Below are positions 43,367-54,076 of a DNA stretch of 64,000 bases, one piece after another (positions within the stretch are counted from its first letter, which is position 1; every line of letters starts with the position of its first letter). Below the pieces are notes generated by a model. It did no database searches. It was not told the origin of the DNA and was given only the letters and a program-made list of their open reading frames with translations. The translations under genes were made by a program, and so were the position numbers. Source of the DNA: Billgrantia saliphila (GTDB taxonomy: Bacteria > Pseudomonadota > Gammaproteobacteria > Pseudomonadales > Halomonadaceae); assembly GCF_002930105.1 (NCBI RefSeq), contig NZ_PJRN01000005.1, forward strand, positions 186,001 to 250,000. The letters are read 5' to 3'.

Positions 43367-45433
43367 TCACTGTTGCAACAGTGCGATATCGGCAACTTCG
43401 AGGAACAGCGCCTGCAGGCTGGCCAGCAGTGCCAGGCGATTGCGTCGCACGGAATCCTCATCGGCCATGACCATGACGCGATCGAAGAAGACGTCGACCG
43501 GCTCGCGCAGGTTCGCCAGGGTGTCCAGCGCCTCGCGATAGCGTCCCTCGGCGAACAGTGGCATGACCTTGCTGCGACTCGCCGTGATGGCTTCGTGCAG
43601 CGCTTGCTCGGCGGGTTCCCGCAACAGCGCCGTATCCGCCTGGTTTCCGGCCTCGCCAGCCTGCTTGGCAAGAATGTTGGAGACGCGCTTATTGGCGGCT
43701 GCGAGCGCGCCTGCCTCCTCGCGCTGGGTAAAGGCATTCACCGCTCGCAGACGCCGCGCGAAGTCCAGCGGCTTGGTGACCGGACGCGCTCTCACGGCAA
43801 GATAGACCTCGGCGGGGATGCCCTCGTCCTGACCCCAGGCGCGGAAACGGTCGAGCATGTAGCCCAGAACTTCTTCGACCAGATCCTTGGCGTAGGGCAG
43901 TTCCTGGTGCTGTGTGACAGCCAGTTCCAGCAGTTCACGCAGGTCCAGATCGAGCTCGCCCTTGATCAGGATGTTGAGCACGCCGATGGCGGCGCGGCGC
44001 AGGGCGAAGGGGTCCTTGGTGCCGGTGGGACGCTGGCCGATACCGAAGATACCGGTAAGGGTATCGAGTCGGTCGGCCAGCGCCAGGGCTTGCCCGGTGC
44101 GCGTGAGCGGAATGGCGTCACCGGCGAAGCGGGGCAGGTACTGCTCCTCGAGGGCCTGGGCCACCTCGGTGGACTCGCCGTCGTGGGTCGCATAGTAGCG
44201 CCCCATGATGCCTTGCAGTTCCGGGAACTCGAGCACCATCTCGGTAACCAGGTCGCACTTGGCCAGTTCAGCGGCGCGCCGTGCCTGGGTCACATCGCCA
44301 CCAATGCGGCCGGCAATGAAGGCGGCCACGGCGGCGCTGCGATGGGCCTTGTCGGCTAGCGTGCCGAGCTGCTTCTGAAACACCACATCGGCCAGTCCAT
44401 CGATGCGCGTCGCCAGCGGTAGCTTGCGGTCGGTGTCGTAGAAGAAGGCGGCGTCGGCCAGGCGCGGGCGGATGACCTTCTCATTGCCCTCTACGACCCG
44501 CTGCGGTTCGTGACTGTCGATGTTGGCAATAGTGATGAATAGCGGCTTGAGACGACCCTGCTCGTCGAGCAGGTGGAAATATTTCTGGTTGGCCTTCATC
44601 GAGGAGATCAAACACTCCGGGGGCACTTCGAGGAAGCGTTCGTCGAAGCTCCCTGACAGTGCCACCGGCCACTCGACCAGGCCGCTGACTTCGCCCAGCA
44701 GATCCTCGTCGATTACCGCCTGGGCCTCCTGCACTTCGGCCTCGGCCAGCACTTGCTCGCGGATGCGCTCGCGACGCAGGTCGCGGTCGGCCAGTACCCA
44801 GGCCTGCTCGAGTACGTCGAGATAGTCATCGGCATGGGCCAGCTCGATGGACCCGGGGGCGTGGAAACGATGGCCGCGAGTGGTGCGGCCGGACCTGAGG
44901 CCCAGCAACTCGGCTTCGACTACGTCGCTGCCGTAGAGCATTACCAACCAGTGCACGGGTCGCGAGAATTCGACTCGGGAGGCTCCCCAGCGCATGTTCT
45001 TGGGCACCGGCAGGGTGGCAATGGCCTTGTCGACGATGGCAGGCAGCAGGGCCGTGGTGGTCTCACCTTGTTGCTGTTCGCGATAGCCGAGCCAGGTGCC
45101 CTTATCGGTTTCCAGGTGGATCAGCTCGGCCACGGTTACGCCGCAGGAGCGAGCGAAGCCCTCGGCGGCCTTGGTCGGCTGGCCATCCTTGAAGGCGGCG
45201 GCAAGCGCGGGGCCGCGACGTTCGATTTCGCGATTGGGCTGCCTGTCGGCAAGCTCGGCGATCTGCACCGCCAGCCGCCGTGGAGTGGCGTAGGCGCGGA
45301 CCTCGCCGAAGTCTACCTCTGCCTCGGTGAGGCCGCGGCGGATGCCTTCGGCCAGGGCATCGGAGAGGCTATCGATGGCGCCTGGCGGCAGCTCCTCGAC
45401 GCCAAGTTCGATCAGTAGGGTGGTGGCAGCCAT
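43367..45433 (-). CDS. glyS: Glycyl-tRNA synthetase beta subunit
   Basis: 688 residues (E. coli 689) from ATG 45433, whose A is shared with the glyQ stop. The start [20 protein letters not shown] is diagnostic; conserved FSRPVHWLVMLYG and FFYDTDRKLPL follow. The C-terminal DALR-like anticodon-binding region ends at EVADIALLQQ. GGGAG lies seven bases upstream. A longer frame to 45700 is just antisense-free run-on inside glyQ. Confidence 0.97.
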   Translation of the reverse strand: MAATTLLIELGVEELPPGAIDSLSDALAEGIRRGLTEAEVDFGEVRAYATPRRLAVQIAELADRQPNREIERRGPALAAAFKDGQPTKAAEGFARSCGVTVAELIHLETDKGTWLGYREQQQGETTTALLPAIVDKAIATLPVPKNMRWGASRVEFSRPVHWLVMLYGSDVVEAELLGLRSGRTTRGHRFHAPGSIELAHADDYLDVLEQAWVLADRDLRRERIREQVLAEAEVQEAQAVIDEDLLGEVSGLVEWPVALSGSFDERFLEVPPECLISSMKANQKYFHLLDEQGRLKPLFITIANIDSHEPQRVVEGNEKVIRPRLADAAFFYDTDRKLPLATRIDGLADVVFQKQLGTLADKAHRSAAVAAFIAGRIGGDVTQARRAAELAKCDLVTEMVLEFPELQGIMGRYYATHDGESTEVAQALEEQYLPRFAGDAIPLTRTGQALALADRLDTLTGIFGIGQRPTGTKDPFALRRAAIGVLNILIKGELDLDLRELLELAVTQHQELPYAKDLVEEVLGYMLDRFRAWGQDEGIPAEVYLAVRARPVTKPLDFARRLRAVNAFTQREEAGALAAANKRVSNILAKQAGEAGNQADTALLREPAEQALHEAITASRSKVMPLFAEGRYREALDTLANLREPVDVFFDRVMVMADEDSVRRNRLALLASLQALFLEVADIALLQQ

Positions 45434-46446
45434 CACGCGTCTCCCTGTTCGGCGGTGGTCTCGTTGCTCAACAGCTCCTGGCGCAGCGCCTCGGTCGCCA
45501 GCGGGAACCCGGCGGCCTTGCGCGAGGCGTAGTAGGCGTGGGCCACGTCGCGGGCCATGGTGCGAACACGCAGGATGAAGCGCTGCCGCTCGGTGACGGA
45601 GATGGCGTGGCGGGCATCGAGCAGGTTGAAGGTGTGCGAAGCCTTGAGCACCTGCTCGTAGGCCGGCAATGGCAGGCCGGCCTCGAGCAGCTTGGTGCAC
45701 TCGCGCTCCTGATGATCGAAGGCGGCGAACAGCGCCGGCACGTCGGCGTGCTCGAAGTTGTAGGCCGACTGCTCGCGCTCGTTCTGCAGGTAGACGTCAC
45801 CGTAGGTGACCTTGGTCCCATCCGGGGCGATGGCCCAGACCAGGTCGTAGACGCTGTCGACGTCCTGAAGGTACATGGCGATACGCTCCAGGCCGTAGGT
45901 CAGCTCGCCGGTCACGGGGTAGCACTCGAGCCCGCCCGCCTGCTGAAAATAGGTGAACTGGGTCACTTCCATGCCGTTGAGCCAGACCTCCCAGCCGAGC
46001 CCCCAAGCTCCCAGAGTCGGCGATTCCCAGTTGTCCTCGACGAAGCGGATGTCATGAACCAAGGGGTCGATACCAAGACGCGCCAACGAGCCCAGGTAGC
46101 TCTCCTGCAGATCGTCCGGAGAAGGCTTCATCACCACCTGGAACTGGTAATAGTGCTGCAGCCGATTGGGGTTCTCACCGTAGCGGCCGTCGGTGGGGCG
46201 ACGGGAGGGCTGGACGTAGGCGGCGTTCCAGGATTCGGGACCGATGGAACGCAGGAAGGTGGCGGGATGGAAGGTGCCGGCGCCGACCTCCATGTCCAGT
46301 GGCTGGAGCACCACGCAGCCTTGTTCAGCCCAGTACTGCTGCAGGGCGAGGATCAGGCCCTGAAAGGTGGTCACGTCTGGCGTCGACCCTGATGCCGAGG
46401 TCGACGGGAGTGTCGAGAGAGTCATTGCGGAAGCACCGTTGGCCAT
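45433..46446 (-). CDS. glyQ: Glycyl-tRNA synthetase alpha subunit
   Basis: 337 residues if started at ATG 46446; ATG 46425 (330 residues) is equally possible, since neither has a clear ribosome site. The first ~20 residues (Ser/Thr-rich) exceed E. coli GlyQ, which begins at the [18 protein letters not shown] segment. Catalytic class II motifs: [20 protein letters not shown] and [26 protein letters not shown] at 46469-46464 may be its -10. Divergent from hldD. Confidence 0.95.
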   Translation of the reverse strand: MANGASAMTLSTLPSTSASGSTPDVTTFQGLILALQQYWAEQGCVVLQPLDMEVGAGTFHPATFLRSIGPESWNAAYVQPSRRPTDGRYGENPNRLQHYYQFQVVMKPSPDDLQESYLGSLARLGIDPLVHDIRFVEDNWESPTLGAWGLGWEVWLNGMEVTQFTYFQQAGGLECYPVTGELTYGLERIAMYLQDVDSVYDLVWAIAPDGTKVTYGDVYLQNEREQSAYNFEHADVPALFAAFDHQERECTKLLEAGLPLPAYEQVLKASHTFNLLDARHAISVTERQRFILRVRTMARDVAHAYYASRKAAGFPLATEALRQELLSNETTAEQGDA

Positions 46447-46523
46447 GAATTCACAGGGCGTCAAGTATACAATCACAGGCACATCGGTTATAGGCGCAGC
46501 GGTTGCGCCCAGCGAGGTTCACA

Positions 46524-47489
46524 ATGATCGTAGTGACAGGCGGCGCCGGCTTCATCGGCTCGAATCTGGTCAAGGCCCTCAACGAGCGTGGACGGTACGA
46601 CGTGCTGGTCGTCGACGACCTGCGCGATGGCACGAAGTTCGTCAATCTGGCGGACTGCACCCTCGGCGATTATCTTGACAAGGACGACTTTCGCGCCCGT
46701 ATCGAGGCGGCGCTGCGCGGCGAACCCTCGCGGCTGCCGGCGATCGAGGCGATCTTCCACGAGGGCGCCTGCTCGGACACAACCGAGTGGGACGGACGCT
46801 TCATGCTCGACAATAATTTCGAATATTCCAAGGTACTGCTGCACTATTGCCAACAGCAAGGCATTCCCTTCCTCTACGCCTCGTCAGCGGCCACCTACGG
46901 CGGCAGCCAGGTATTCCGCGAGGAGCCCGAGTATGAAAAACCCCTCAACGTCTACGGCTACTCCAAGCTGCTGTTCGACCAGTACGTGCGCCAGCACTGG
47001 AGCGAGCTGACCAGCCAGGTGGTGGGGTTTCGCTACTTCAACGTCTATGGTCCCCGCGAGCAGCACAAAGGCAAGATGGCCAGCGTCGCCTACCACCACC
47101 ATACCCAGATCGGTGCGGGCCAGGACCTCAAGCTGTTTGGCGCCTGGGACGGCTATGAGGCGGGCATGCAGAGCCGCGATTTCGTTTACGTGGGCGACGT
47201 GGTGGACGTCAACCTGTGGTTCCTCGAGCATCCCGACAAGTCGGGTATCTTCAATCTCGGCTCCGGCCGTGCCGAGCCGTTCAAGGCTATCGGTGAGGCG
47301 GTGATCGATTTCCACGGTCGCGGGCGAATCGAGTACATCGACTTTCCCGACGAGCTCAAGGGGCGTTACCAGAGCTACACCCGAGCCGACATCTCGCGCC
47401 TGCGCGAGGCCGGCTATGACCGCGAGTTCCGCAGCGTGGCCGAGGGCGTCAAGGCCTATCTCGGCTGGCTGAGCGGAGCCATTGCGTGA
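46524..47489 (+). CDS. hldD: ADP-L-glycero-D-manno-heptose 6-epimerase
   Basis: 321 residues from ATG 46524 with GAGG six bases upstream. NADP fold GGAGFIGSN (residues 6-14); catalytic Tyr/Lys in [12 protein letters not shown] near 135-146. Converts ADP-D,D-heptose to ADP-L,D-heptose for waaF/opsX. First gene of the LPS run; stop overlaps the waaF GTG by four bases. Confidence 0.96.
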   Translation: MIVVTGGAGFIGSNLVKALNERGRYDVLVVDDLRDGTKFVNLADCTLGDYLDKDDFRARIEAALRGEPSRLPAIEAIFHEGACSDTTEWDGRFMLDNNFEYSKVLLHYCQQQGIPFLYASSAATYGGSQVFREEPEYEKPLNVYGYSKLLFDQYVRQHWSELTSQVVGFRYFNVYGPREQHKGKMASVAYHHHTQIGAGQDLKLFGAWDGYEAGMQSRDFVYVGDVVDVNLWFLEHPDKSGIFNLGSGRAEPFKAIGEAVIDFHGRGRIEYIDFPDELKGRYQSYTRADISRLREAGYDREFRSVAEGVKAYLGWLSGAIA

Positions 47490-48532
47490 GCCAGGCGTCC
47501 ATGCCGGAGCCTCGCATACTGGTGGTCGGCCCCTCCTGGGTGGGCGACATGGTCATGGCGCAGAGCCTGTTCATGACCCTGAGACAGCGCTATCCACGCT
47601 GTCGCATCGGCGTGGTGGCCCCCGGCTGGTCGCAACCAATCCTGGCGCGCATGGACGAGGTGGGCGAGGCGATCGCACTGGACGTCGGGCATGGTCAGTT
47701 CGGTTGGAAGACCCGTCGCACCCTGGCACGCCGGCTCCGGGGGCGCTTCGATACGGCGATCGTGCTGCCGCGCTCATGGAAGTCGGCGCTGGTGCCGTTT
47801 CTGGCACGCATACCCCAGCGGGTGGGCTTTACCGGCGAGCAGCGCTACGGGCTGCTCAACGAGCGACGCGAACTCGACAGGAAGGCGCTCGATCAGACCG
47901 TGAAGCGCTTCGTCGCCCTCGGCCTGCCCCGTGACGAGGCGATGACGGGGGACTTCCCCATCCCCCGTCCCCGATTGCGGGTCGATCCCGACAACCTGAT
48001 CGAGCTGCGTATTCGGCTGGGGCTCACCTCGCGCCCGGCCATCGGCTTGATGCCCGGCGCGGAGTACGGTCCCGCCAAGCAGTGGCCGTTGGGTCACTTT
48101 CGCGAGCTTGCCGGTCGCCTCGAGGCGGAGGGCTTCGAGGTGCGCGTGCTGGGTGGGCCCAAGGACGTCGGCGCCGGGGAGACGATCGCCATGGGACATG
48201 CTCACGTGCACAATCTGTGCGGTCAGACCCGCCTGGCGGACGCCGTGGATCTGCTGGCCGACTGCCAGCAGGTGGTGACCAACGATTCGGGGCTGATGCA
48301 CGTGGCCGCAGCGGTCGGCACACGCGTGCATGCGCTCTACGGCTCCTCGTCGCCGGACTATACGCCGCCGCTGACCGATAGCGCCAGGATCCACTTCCTG
48401 GGGCTGAGCTGCTCGCCCTGCTTCGAGCGAACCTGTCCGCTCGGGCATACCAACTGCCTGGTGCAGCTTTCGCCGCAGCGCGTGCTGGGTGCTTTGCTGG
48501 GGTCGCCGATGGGAGCGCTCGCCCGCGGCTAG
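47486..48532 (+). CDS. waaF: ADP-heptose:LPS heptosyltransferase II
   Basis: 348 residues from GTG 47486 (GTGA overlap with hldD). GT9 fold: start [17 protein letters not shown], core [14 protein letters not shown], nucleotide site [15 protein letters not shown] near residues 270-284, and the tail [17 protein letters not shown] typical of WaaF. Adds the second heptose. Ends five bases before the convergent sulfatase-like gene. Confidence 0.95.
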   Translation: MSQASMPEPRILVVGPSWVGDMVMAQSLFMTLRQRYPRCRIGVVAPGWSQPILARMDEVGEAIALDVGHGQFGWKTRRTLARRLRGRFDTAIVLPRSWKSALVPFLARIPQRVGFTGEQRYGLLNERRELDRKALDQTVKRFVALGLPRDEAMTGDFPIPRPRLRVDPDNLIELRIRLGLTSRPAIGLMPGAEYGPAKQWPLGHFRELAGRLEAEGFEVRVLGGPKDVGAGETIAMGHAHVHNLCGQTRLADAVDLLADCQQVVTNDSGLMHVAAAVGTRVHALYGSSSPDYTPPLTDSARIHFLGLSCSPCFERTCPLGHTNCLVQLSPQRVLGALLGSPMGALARG

Positions 48533-48537
48533 GCGCG

Positions 48538-50217
48538 CTACTGTACCTGGGCGGGCGCCTCGCCGGTGGCGTCTTCCGGCGTCTCCACGATCTGTTCGGG
48601 TGGTTCCGGTTCGGGGCCTTCCGGCTGCGGTGGTGCAAGGCCTTCCCATAGCCGCTCCTGAAGCGCCGTCTCTTCGCGCATGCGATCGTTGAGAAATTCC
48701 TGGTCATGCTCCTCGAGCAGCGTGGGCTCGTCGGAAAGCAGCGACACGCCCAGGCCGGCACGATGCCAATCGATGGTAAAGCCCATGGCCTCCAGGATAG
48801 TGGGGAAAACATCGATCATGGCGGCTTCGCGACGCTCTCGCTCGGCGGGAAGGCCGGGGCCCAGCAGTATCAGGGTATTGTCGCGCTCGCCTTCGATCAG
48901 CGCCTCCCAAGCCGATACCCGCATGGTCAGGTGATCGCTGGCGACGATGACCACGGTGTTGTCCAGCAGCCCTTCGGCCTCGGCGCGCTCGAGAAAGTCG
49001 CGTGCCAGCCAGGCCGAGCATTTCACCGAGTAGAGGATGTCGACGCCGTCGTATTCGCCCTGCCGATCGAGGCAGGTCTGGGCGGGGTAACCGTTGGGCG
49101 CGTGACCGGCGAGGGAGAGATTGACCATCCCCCACGGACCGTCCTGCGCATCGAGACGGCGTAGCTCCTCCAGGGCGAAGTCGTAAAGCGAATCGTCGTA
49201 GAGCCCCCAGTTGTTGACGTATCCCGGGTCGTTGAGCAGGGGCTGCAGCTCCTCGCGACCGAGCACTTTGTCGAAGCCATGCCCCTCGTAGAACAGCCCC
49301 TTGCCGGCGAAGGCGATGCTGGCGCCACCCAGGTAGGTGAGCCGGTAGCCCTGTGCCGAGAGAAGATCCCCCAGGCAGTCGATCCCGGGTACTACCTTGT
49401 CCAGCGGCGAGAATTGGCGGTCGTGCAGCAGTCCAGCCGGCATCAGCGGCGTGCCGCACTGGCTGGCGATCATCCCGGCCATGGTCCAGCCGGTATTGTC
49501 GATCTGCGTGATGCCCTCGAAGACCAGGCCACGCTCGCCGATGGCATCCAGATCGGCGTAGGCATCGCCGAAGCGCTCGCGGTCGGCGTAGGTGCGCTCG
49601 AGGCTCTCGAGATACATCAGCAGCACGTTGGGCGGTTCACGCGGCGCCTCGAGAATCACCGGTTCGACGTACTGGCGCTCCAGCCAGGCCCCCGGTTTGG
49701 TCACCAGGGCGGCGCCTCGCTGACCGACGCCATACAGCAGCGGATTGCTCACCAGTAACACCAGGGCGAGGAGCGGCTCACCGCGATGCCAACGGCGATC
49801 GTGGCGTACGAGCCAGGTGAACGAGACCAGCAGAAGGATCATGGCGAGGATATAAAAGAAGGCCGCCCCGACGCGCTTGACCCCGCCATGGTCGGCCATG
49901 CCGGCCTGCAGATGGAAGAAGACCGCGCCCAGGTCGACGATGCCGAAGCTCTCGGTCAGGTAGAGGTACAGCCCCCACAGGGCGATGGGCAGCAGCGCCC
50001 AGGGCCACTTGCGTATCGTGGCCGAGCACGGCGCCTTCTGCGCCGACCCCCAGCGGAACCAGAGTCCCAGGCCGACCCAGACCAGCATCAGCGGGGGCAG
50101 GCCCCACTTGGGCACACGGGTCAGGACGGTGATGGCATACCCCACACAGAACCCGATGACCAGCAGCGACAGCCAGCGCGGACGTGTCAGGACATGAAGC
50201 GAGGACGGAAAGGGCAT
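48538..50217 (-). CDS. Membrane sulfatase-fold transferase, OpgB/LtaS-like
   Basis: 559 residues. Five membrane helices in the first ~190 residues, then a periplasmic alkaline-phosphatase-superfamily domain. VLLMYLESLERTY holds the metal Glu as in OpgB; the nucleophile Thr is probably in QIDNTGWTMAGM; VIVASDHLT supplies the metal Asp-His pair. OpgB adds phosphoglycerol to osmoregulated glucans; related enzymes add phosphoglycerol or phosphoethanolamine to LPS. Substrate undetermined; place in the core cluster suggests envelope decoration. The tail is Pro/Glu-rich. Confidence 0.8.
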   Translation of the reverse strand: MPFPSSLHVLTRPRWLSLLVIGFCVGYAITVLTRVPKWGLPPLMLVWVGLGLWFRWGSAQKAPCSATIRKWPWALLPIALWGLYLYLTESFGIVDLGAVFFHLQAGMADHGGVKRVGAAFFYILAMILLLVSFTWLVRHDRRWHRGEPLLALVLLVSNPLLYGVGQRGAALVTKPGAWLERQYVEPVILEAPREPPNVLLMYLESLERTYADRERFGDAYADLDAIGERGLVFEGITQIDNTGWTMAGMIASQCGTPLMPAGLLHDRQFSPLDKVVPGIDCLGDLLSAQGYRLTYLGGASIAFAGKGLFYEGHGFDKVLGREELQPLLNDPGYVNNWGLYDDSLYDFALEELRRLDAQDGPWGMVNLSLAGHAPNGYPAQTCLDRQGEYDGVDILYSVKCSAWLARDFLERAEAEGLLDNTVVIVASDHLTMRVSAWEALIEGERDNTLILLGPGLPAERERREAAMIDVFPTILEAMGFTIDWHRAGLGVSLLSDEPTLLEEHDQEFLNDRMREETALQERLWEGLAPPQPEGPEPEPPEQIVETPEDATGEAPAQVQ

Positions 50218-50318
50218 GTTGACGAATCATCCATAGGGTTCAACTGTCGGCTTGTCCAGGCTTGCATCGCGCAGTTTTACGATGTCGTCCCGGGCGAGCC
50301 AATCGGCTCCGGTTAAGT

Positions 50319-51083
50319 CTAGTGTCGTTTGGGTCCTGCTTCGTTCTCATACAGCTCGTTCAGCTTGGCGTACTTCATGTAGGCGTGAAAAGCCGTCGTC
50401 AGCGCGACCGTGAAACCATCGCTTCCCTGAAACACGCCACCCTTGAGCAGCAGCTTGCGAATCAGCGCGCTCAGGGCGTGCCGCGCAGGGCGAAACGTCG
50501 ATGGTGGGATGCCTCTCCCTTTCATTGCCCAGGCATCTCGGGTCGAGAGCTGATCGATACGTTGAATCCAGTGAGAGAGGCTCTCGTAGGTGAAATGCAG
50601 CAGATGTGTTCCGGTGCTGACGTATTTCGGTGCCTGTACCGATGAGTGAGCCTTCTTGGGAAGGTAGCCGCCGGTCGTTCGGTTGTAGAGTCTCACCACC
50701 TCGTCCGGATAGAATCCGGCCGCCTTGATCCAGTGGGGGCCACAGAAGTTTCGCCGTCTGAAGCTGTAAGCGACGGAAGGATCGTCGAGGGCGAGCGCCC
50801 GGATGGCTTCGACGGCGTCATCGTCCAGGCGCTCGTCGGCATCCAGGGCAAGAATCCAATCATTCGATGCTTGGGGAACGGCATGCGCCTTTTGAGGACC
50901 GTCGCCCAGGTATTCCTGAAGCAGTACCTTGGCGCCCATCTCCTTGGCGATTCGCACGGTGTCGTCCTGGCTGAGCGAATCGACAACCATGATTTCACTG
51001 CAGACTCGCTTGAGGGAATCTATGCAACCGCCGATTCGCTCTGCTTCGTTCAGCGTAATGACAATGCCGGTGATGGGTTTCAT
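50319..51083 (-). CDS. LPS core glycosyltransferase family 2 (WaaE/LgtF-like)
   Basis: 254 residues. GT2: start TGIVITLNEAERIGGCIDSL, metal-binding ILALDADERLDDDAVEAI, and the WaaE-type C-terminal segment YNRTTGGYLPKKAHSSVQ. WaaE/LgtF add glucose to heptose I; the acceptor here is inferred from family and context. The start overlaps the GT9 stop by four bases. Confidence 0.85.
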   Translation of the reverse strand: MKPITGIVITLNEAERIGGCIDSLKRVCSEIMVVDSLSQDDTVRIAKEMGAKVLLQEYLGDGPQKAHAVPQASNDWILALDADERLDDDAVEAIRALALDDPSVAYSFRRRNFCGPHWIKAAGFYPDEVVRLYNRTTGGYLPKKAHSSVQAPKYVSTGTHLLHFTYESLSHWIQRIDQLSTRDAWAMKGRGIPPSTFRPARHALSALIRKLLLKGGVFQGSDGFTVALTTAFHAYMKYAKLNELYENEAGPKRH

Positions 51084-52192
51084 AGAGGATGGCCTCGGGA
51101 CCCATGGGTCTGTAGAAGGGTAGAGATGCTCGCGGCGGCAGCGCCCAAGTCGATACTGCCCATATCCAGCTCTCCGGCCTCGGTGGGAGGACTGAAGGAG
51201 AGACGACGGGAGGCGTCATTGCAGGTCTGCCAGCGCAGCGCAGTCGCCGAGCGGCGGGCTGGATAGAAACCGGCAGTGGGGCGATTCAGGCAGCCGGCGA
51301 TATGCAGCGGGCCGGTGGAACCGGCGATGAACAGGTCGGCTGCCGCGAGCGCCAGGGCGAAGTCGCCGAGTCCGCGGCGCGGGGGTAGCACAGCCGCTGT
51401 CAGTCCCCGAGCCGTCAGGGTCCCGGCTAGGGCCTCGGCGCCGCGCTCTTCGCCGGGGCCGGCGGTCAACAGCCACAACGGGCGGGGGCTATCCGCTTCG
51501 CGCAGCTGCGCATCGGTCGCCATCGCCAACTCGGCGTACTGGGCCGGCGTCAGGTTGACCGCTGAGCCGCCGCTGCCGGCATGCAGATAGAGCCAGGGCC
51601 GCGCCGCATCGATAGCCAGCTCGCTGGCGATGGCGCGACGCTGGGCAGCGACAGTTTCGGGGGGGAGCGGCCAGTAGGGCGGTTCGGGCCGAGGCGCCGG
51701 CTCACGCCCCAATGCGACCAGCAGCGCCTCGGCCAGCTCGACGTTATAGTGGTACTCCGGCCTGGCCGAGCGCGACCTGCGCTGGGTGACGCGCCGGTTG
51801 TAGAATAGCTGCGCCCATTTGGTTGCCGGAGCCATGCGCAGCGGAATGCCGGCGCGCCAGCCCAGCCAACCGATGCGGGGCGTCGAGAACAGCGTCAGCA
51901 TGGCCGTGAAGCGTCGCTCTCGGAGGCCGGCGAGCAACGAGCGCTGGTCGCACCGGTCGGCGTCGTCGCCGGGATCGACGATCACCTCGTCGATCCACGG
52001 GCAGAGTCGGGCCAGCGGTGCCGTGTAGGCTGGCACCAGCGTGCTGATTCGGGCGTCGGGCGCCCTTGCCTTGAGGCAGGCGAGCGCCGGCCATGCCAGC
52101 ATGAAGTCGCCGAGCTTGTCGTTGCGCACCACCAGGATGCGCGGTGCCGTGTCCGTTGCATTGCGATCGGCCATGGGCGAAGAAGAGATCAT
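51080..52192 (-). CDS. Heptosyltransferase-family glycosyltransferase (GT9)
   Basis: 370 residues from ATG 52192 with GGGAG five bases upstream. GT9 pattern ILVVRNDKLGDFMLAWPAL (about 18-36) and FIAGSTGPLHIAGCLNRP near 290-307. Divergent enough from WaaC/WaaF that donor and acceptor are unknown; likely a further core heptose or hexose. Divergent from the GT4 gene, with overlapping 5' leaders. Confidence 0.82.
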   Translation of the reverse strand: MISSSPMADRNATDTAPRILVVRNDKLGDFMLAWPALACLKARAPDARISTLVPAYTAPLARLCPWIDEVIVDPGDDADRCDQRSLLAGLRERRFTAMLTLFSTPRIGWLGWRAGIPLRMAPATKWAQLFYNRRVTQRRSRSARPEYHYNVELAEALLVALGREPAPRPEPPYWPLPPETVAAQRRAIASELAIDAARPWLYLHAGSGGSAVNLTPAQYAELAMATDAQLREADSPRPLWLLTAGPGEERGAEALAGTLTARGLTAAVLPPRRGLGDFALALAAADLFIAGSTGPLHIAGCLNRPTAGFYPARRSATALRWQTCNDASRRLSFSPPTEAGELDMGSIDLGAAAASISTLLQTHGSRGHPL

Positions 52193-52230
52193 CTGGGCTC
52201 CCGGGCCCCGGTACGAAGAAGGAGACAGCC

Positions 52231-53358
52231 TTGTCGCACAAGGTCATGCATATCTGCCTGTCCGACGGCTGGGGCGGACTCGAAATGTATCCTGCGCGGA
52301 TTATACCCGAGCTGCAACGCCAGGGCTGGGAGCCTCATGGACTGGCCCTGAACGGTTCGCGAGTCGCCGACAGCATGGCCTCGGCGGGCATCGTGCCGTT
52401 GACCGTGCCCAGCCGGGGCCGCGCGCTGCTGCAGGTGGCACGGATCCTGGCCTATCTGCGCCGACATGCCATCGAGACGTTGCACTGCCACAAGTCCAGC
52501 GATCTGCGCCTGGGGGCGCTGCTGACGACCCTGCGCCCGGGTCTGAAGCTGTTCTTCACCGATCACATGGGCGTCACCCGGCCCAAGAAGGATCTCTATC
52601 ATCGCTGGGCCTACGGCCGCGTCTCCCGCCTCTTCTCCATCAGCGAGGCGACGCGCGAACGTAATCTGGCGGCCTTTCCGCTGCCGCCGGAGCGCATCCG
52701 GCGGCTCTATCTGGGAATCGACCTGGCGCCCTATGCGCCACGGCTCGACTCGGCGGCAAGCGAGGCGCTGCGACGCGAGCTCGGCGTGCCGGACGGAAGC
52801 GTGGCGATCGGCCTGCCCGGGCGCCTGACCCGAGGCAAGGGACAGCAGGTTTGGCTCGAGGGGCTGGCCCGTCTGCATCGGCGTGCGCCGGGATTCGCCT
52901 GGCACGGTGTGCTGATCGGCGGCCTGACGGCCTCGGAGGGCAGCGACGAGGCCTATGTGGCGCGTCTTCGGCAGCAGGTGGCAGCGCTGGGGCTGGAGGA
53001 GCGAATCACCTTCGCCGGCTTTCGGCCCGACCTGCCGCGGTTATTCGAAGCGCTGGATATCGTCTGCGTGCCCTCGCGCAACGAGGCTTTCGGCCTCACC
53101 GTGGTCGAGGCAATGGCCGCCGGCAAGGCAGTTATCGGTGCTGACAGCGGGGCGATCCCGGAGCTACTCGATGCCGATTGCGGCCGCTTGGCGGCTCCCG
53201 AGTCGCCCGAGGACTGGGCGCAGGCCATGGAGACGCTCGGGAGGGATGACGTGCTGCGCCGCCGCCTGGGCCAGACGGCCCGGGCGAGGGCCGTCGAGAG
53301 ATTCGGCATGAGCGCGCATGTGCGTGCCCTGACCGAGGAGTACGCTGGAGACGCCTAG
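52231..53358 (+). CDS. Glycosyltransferase family 4
   Basis: 375 residues from TTG 52231, chosen because GGAG lies six bases before it and the protein then begins SHKVMHICLSDGWGGLEMY. GT-B fold: GLPGRLTRGKGQQVWLEGL (~195) and the donor site SRNEAFGLTVVEAMAAGKAVIG (~305) with its ExxxxxxxE. Probably adds a core or O-chain sugar; donor unknown. Eight bases before the convergent kdkA stop. Confidence 0.85.
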   Translation: MSHKVMHICLSDGWGGLEMYPARIIPELQRQGWEPHGLALNGSRVADSMASAGIVPLTVPSRGRALLQVARILAYLRRHAIETLHCHKSSDLRLGALLTTLRPGLKLFFTDHMGVTRPKKDLYHRWAYGRVSRLFSISEATRERNLAAFPLPPERIRRLYLGIDLAPYAPRLDSAASEALRRELGVPDGSVAIGLPGRLTRGKGQQVWLEGLARLHRRAPGFAWHGVLIGGLTASEGSDEAYVARLRQQVAALGLEERITFAGFRPDLPRLFEALDIVCVPSRNEAFGLTVVEAMAAGKAVIGADSGAIPELLDADCGRLAAPESPEDWAQAMETLGRDDVLRRRLGQTARARAVERFGMSAHVRALTEEYAGDA

Positions 53359-53365
53359 ACGAGTG

Positions 53366-54076
53366 TCAGGCGGGCTCGCTACGGGCGTAGCCTTGGCGAA
53401 CGGGGGCCAGGGACTCCGCCGCGCCGAACTTCGCCAGCGACCGTCCCAGGCGCTGCAGGTTGGCCTCTCGCCATTGCCCGGGGGAGCGCAGGCGGCAGCG
53501 ATCGAGATCGATCAGCCAGACCTTGCCTTGGGCGTCGACCAGCAGGTTGCGGGCGTTGAGGTCGACATGGTCGAGACCGGCATCGTGAAAACGTCGTACG
53601 GTCGCCCCGACCCGCTCGAGCAGGGCCGGGGCGGCGTCGTTCAGGCAGTCCACCAGGGAACGGGCTCCGGGCAGGCGCACCGTGATCAAGGCCGCCGAAT
53701 AGGTGGGGCCATGGCGTTCGACACCCGCCGCCACGGGGCGTGGCACCGGCAGGCCGCGAGCGAAGAGCTCGGCGGTGAGGCGAAGCTCGCGGAAGGCACG
53801 AGTGCGTTCGAGCCCCGTCCACAGGTAGCGGTTCTCGCTCAGCTTGGCGGCAAGACCGCCGCGGCGATAGGGGCGTAGCACCCACTGCTCGGGCCCGGCA
53901 TCGAGGAACAGACTGCTGCCGCGCCCGGGGGCCTCGCCCACGACGCGCCCCTCGCGCCGCCAATGCTCGGGATCGAAGAGCGGCGGGCCGATTTGTGGCG
54001 TCAGGTCGGCGTCACATACACTGTCCGCATCATATAGAATGAAAAGCCTTCCCGTTCGACATGTTGCCAAGTGCAT
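53366..54076 (-). CDS. kdkA: 3-deoxy-D-manno-octulosonic acid (Kdo) kinase
   Basis: 236 residues from ATG 54076 with GAGG seven bases upstream (H. influenzae KdkA about 241). Protein-kinase-like fold: LRPYRRGGLAAKL glycine-rich part, catalytic loop FHDAGLDHVDLNARNLL, metal motif WLIDLDRCRLR. Phosphorylates the single Kdo on lipid A. Head-to-head with the opsX-like gene: both start codons share CATG at 54074-54077. Confidence 0.92.
   Translation of the reverse strand: MHLATCRTGRLFILYDADSVCDADLTPQIGPPLFDPEHWRREGRVVGEAPGRGSSLFLDAGPEQWVLRPYRRGGLAAKLSENRYLWTGLERTRAFRELRLTAELFARGLPVPRPVAAGVERHGPTYSAALITVRLPGARSLVDCLNDAAPALLERVGATVRRFHDAGLDHVDLNARNLLVDAQGKVWLIDLDRCRLRSPGQWREANLQRLGRSLAKFGAAESLAPVRQGYARSEPA

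Noticed and set aside
45434-45700. 89-residue N-terminal extension of glyS
   Set aside because: Lies inside glyQ in another frame, is Arg/Ala/Pro-rich and unlike any GlyS; ATG 45433 has the family start and a ribosome site.
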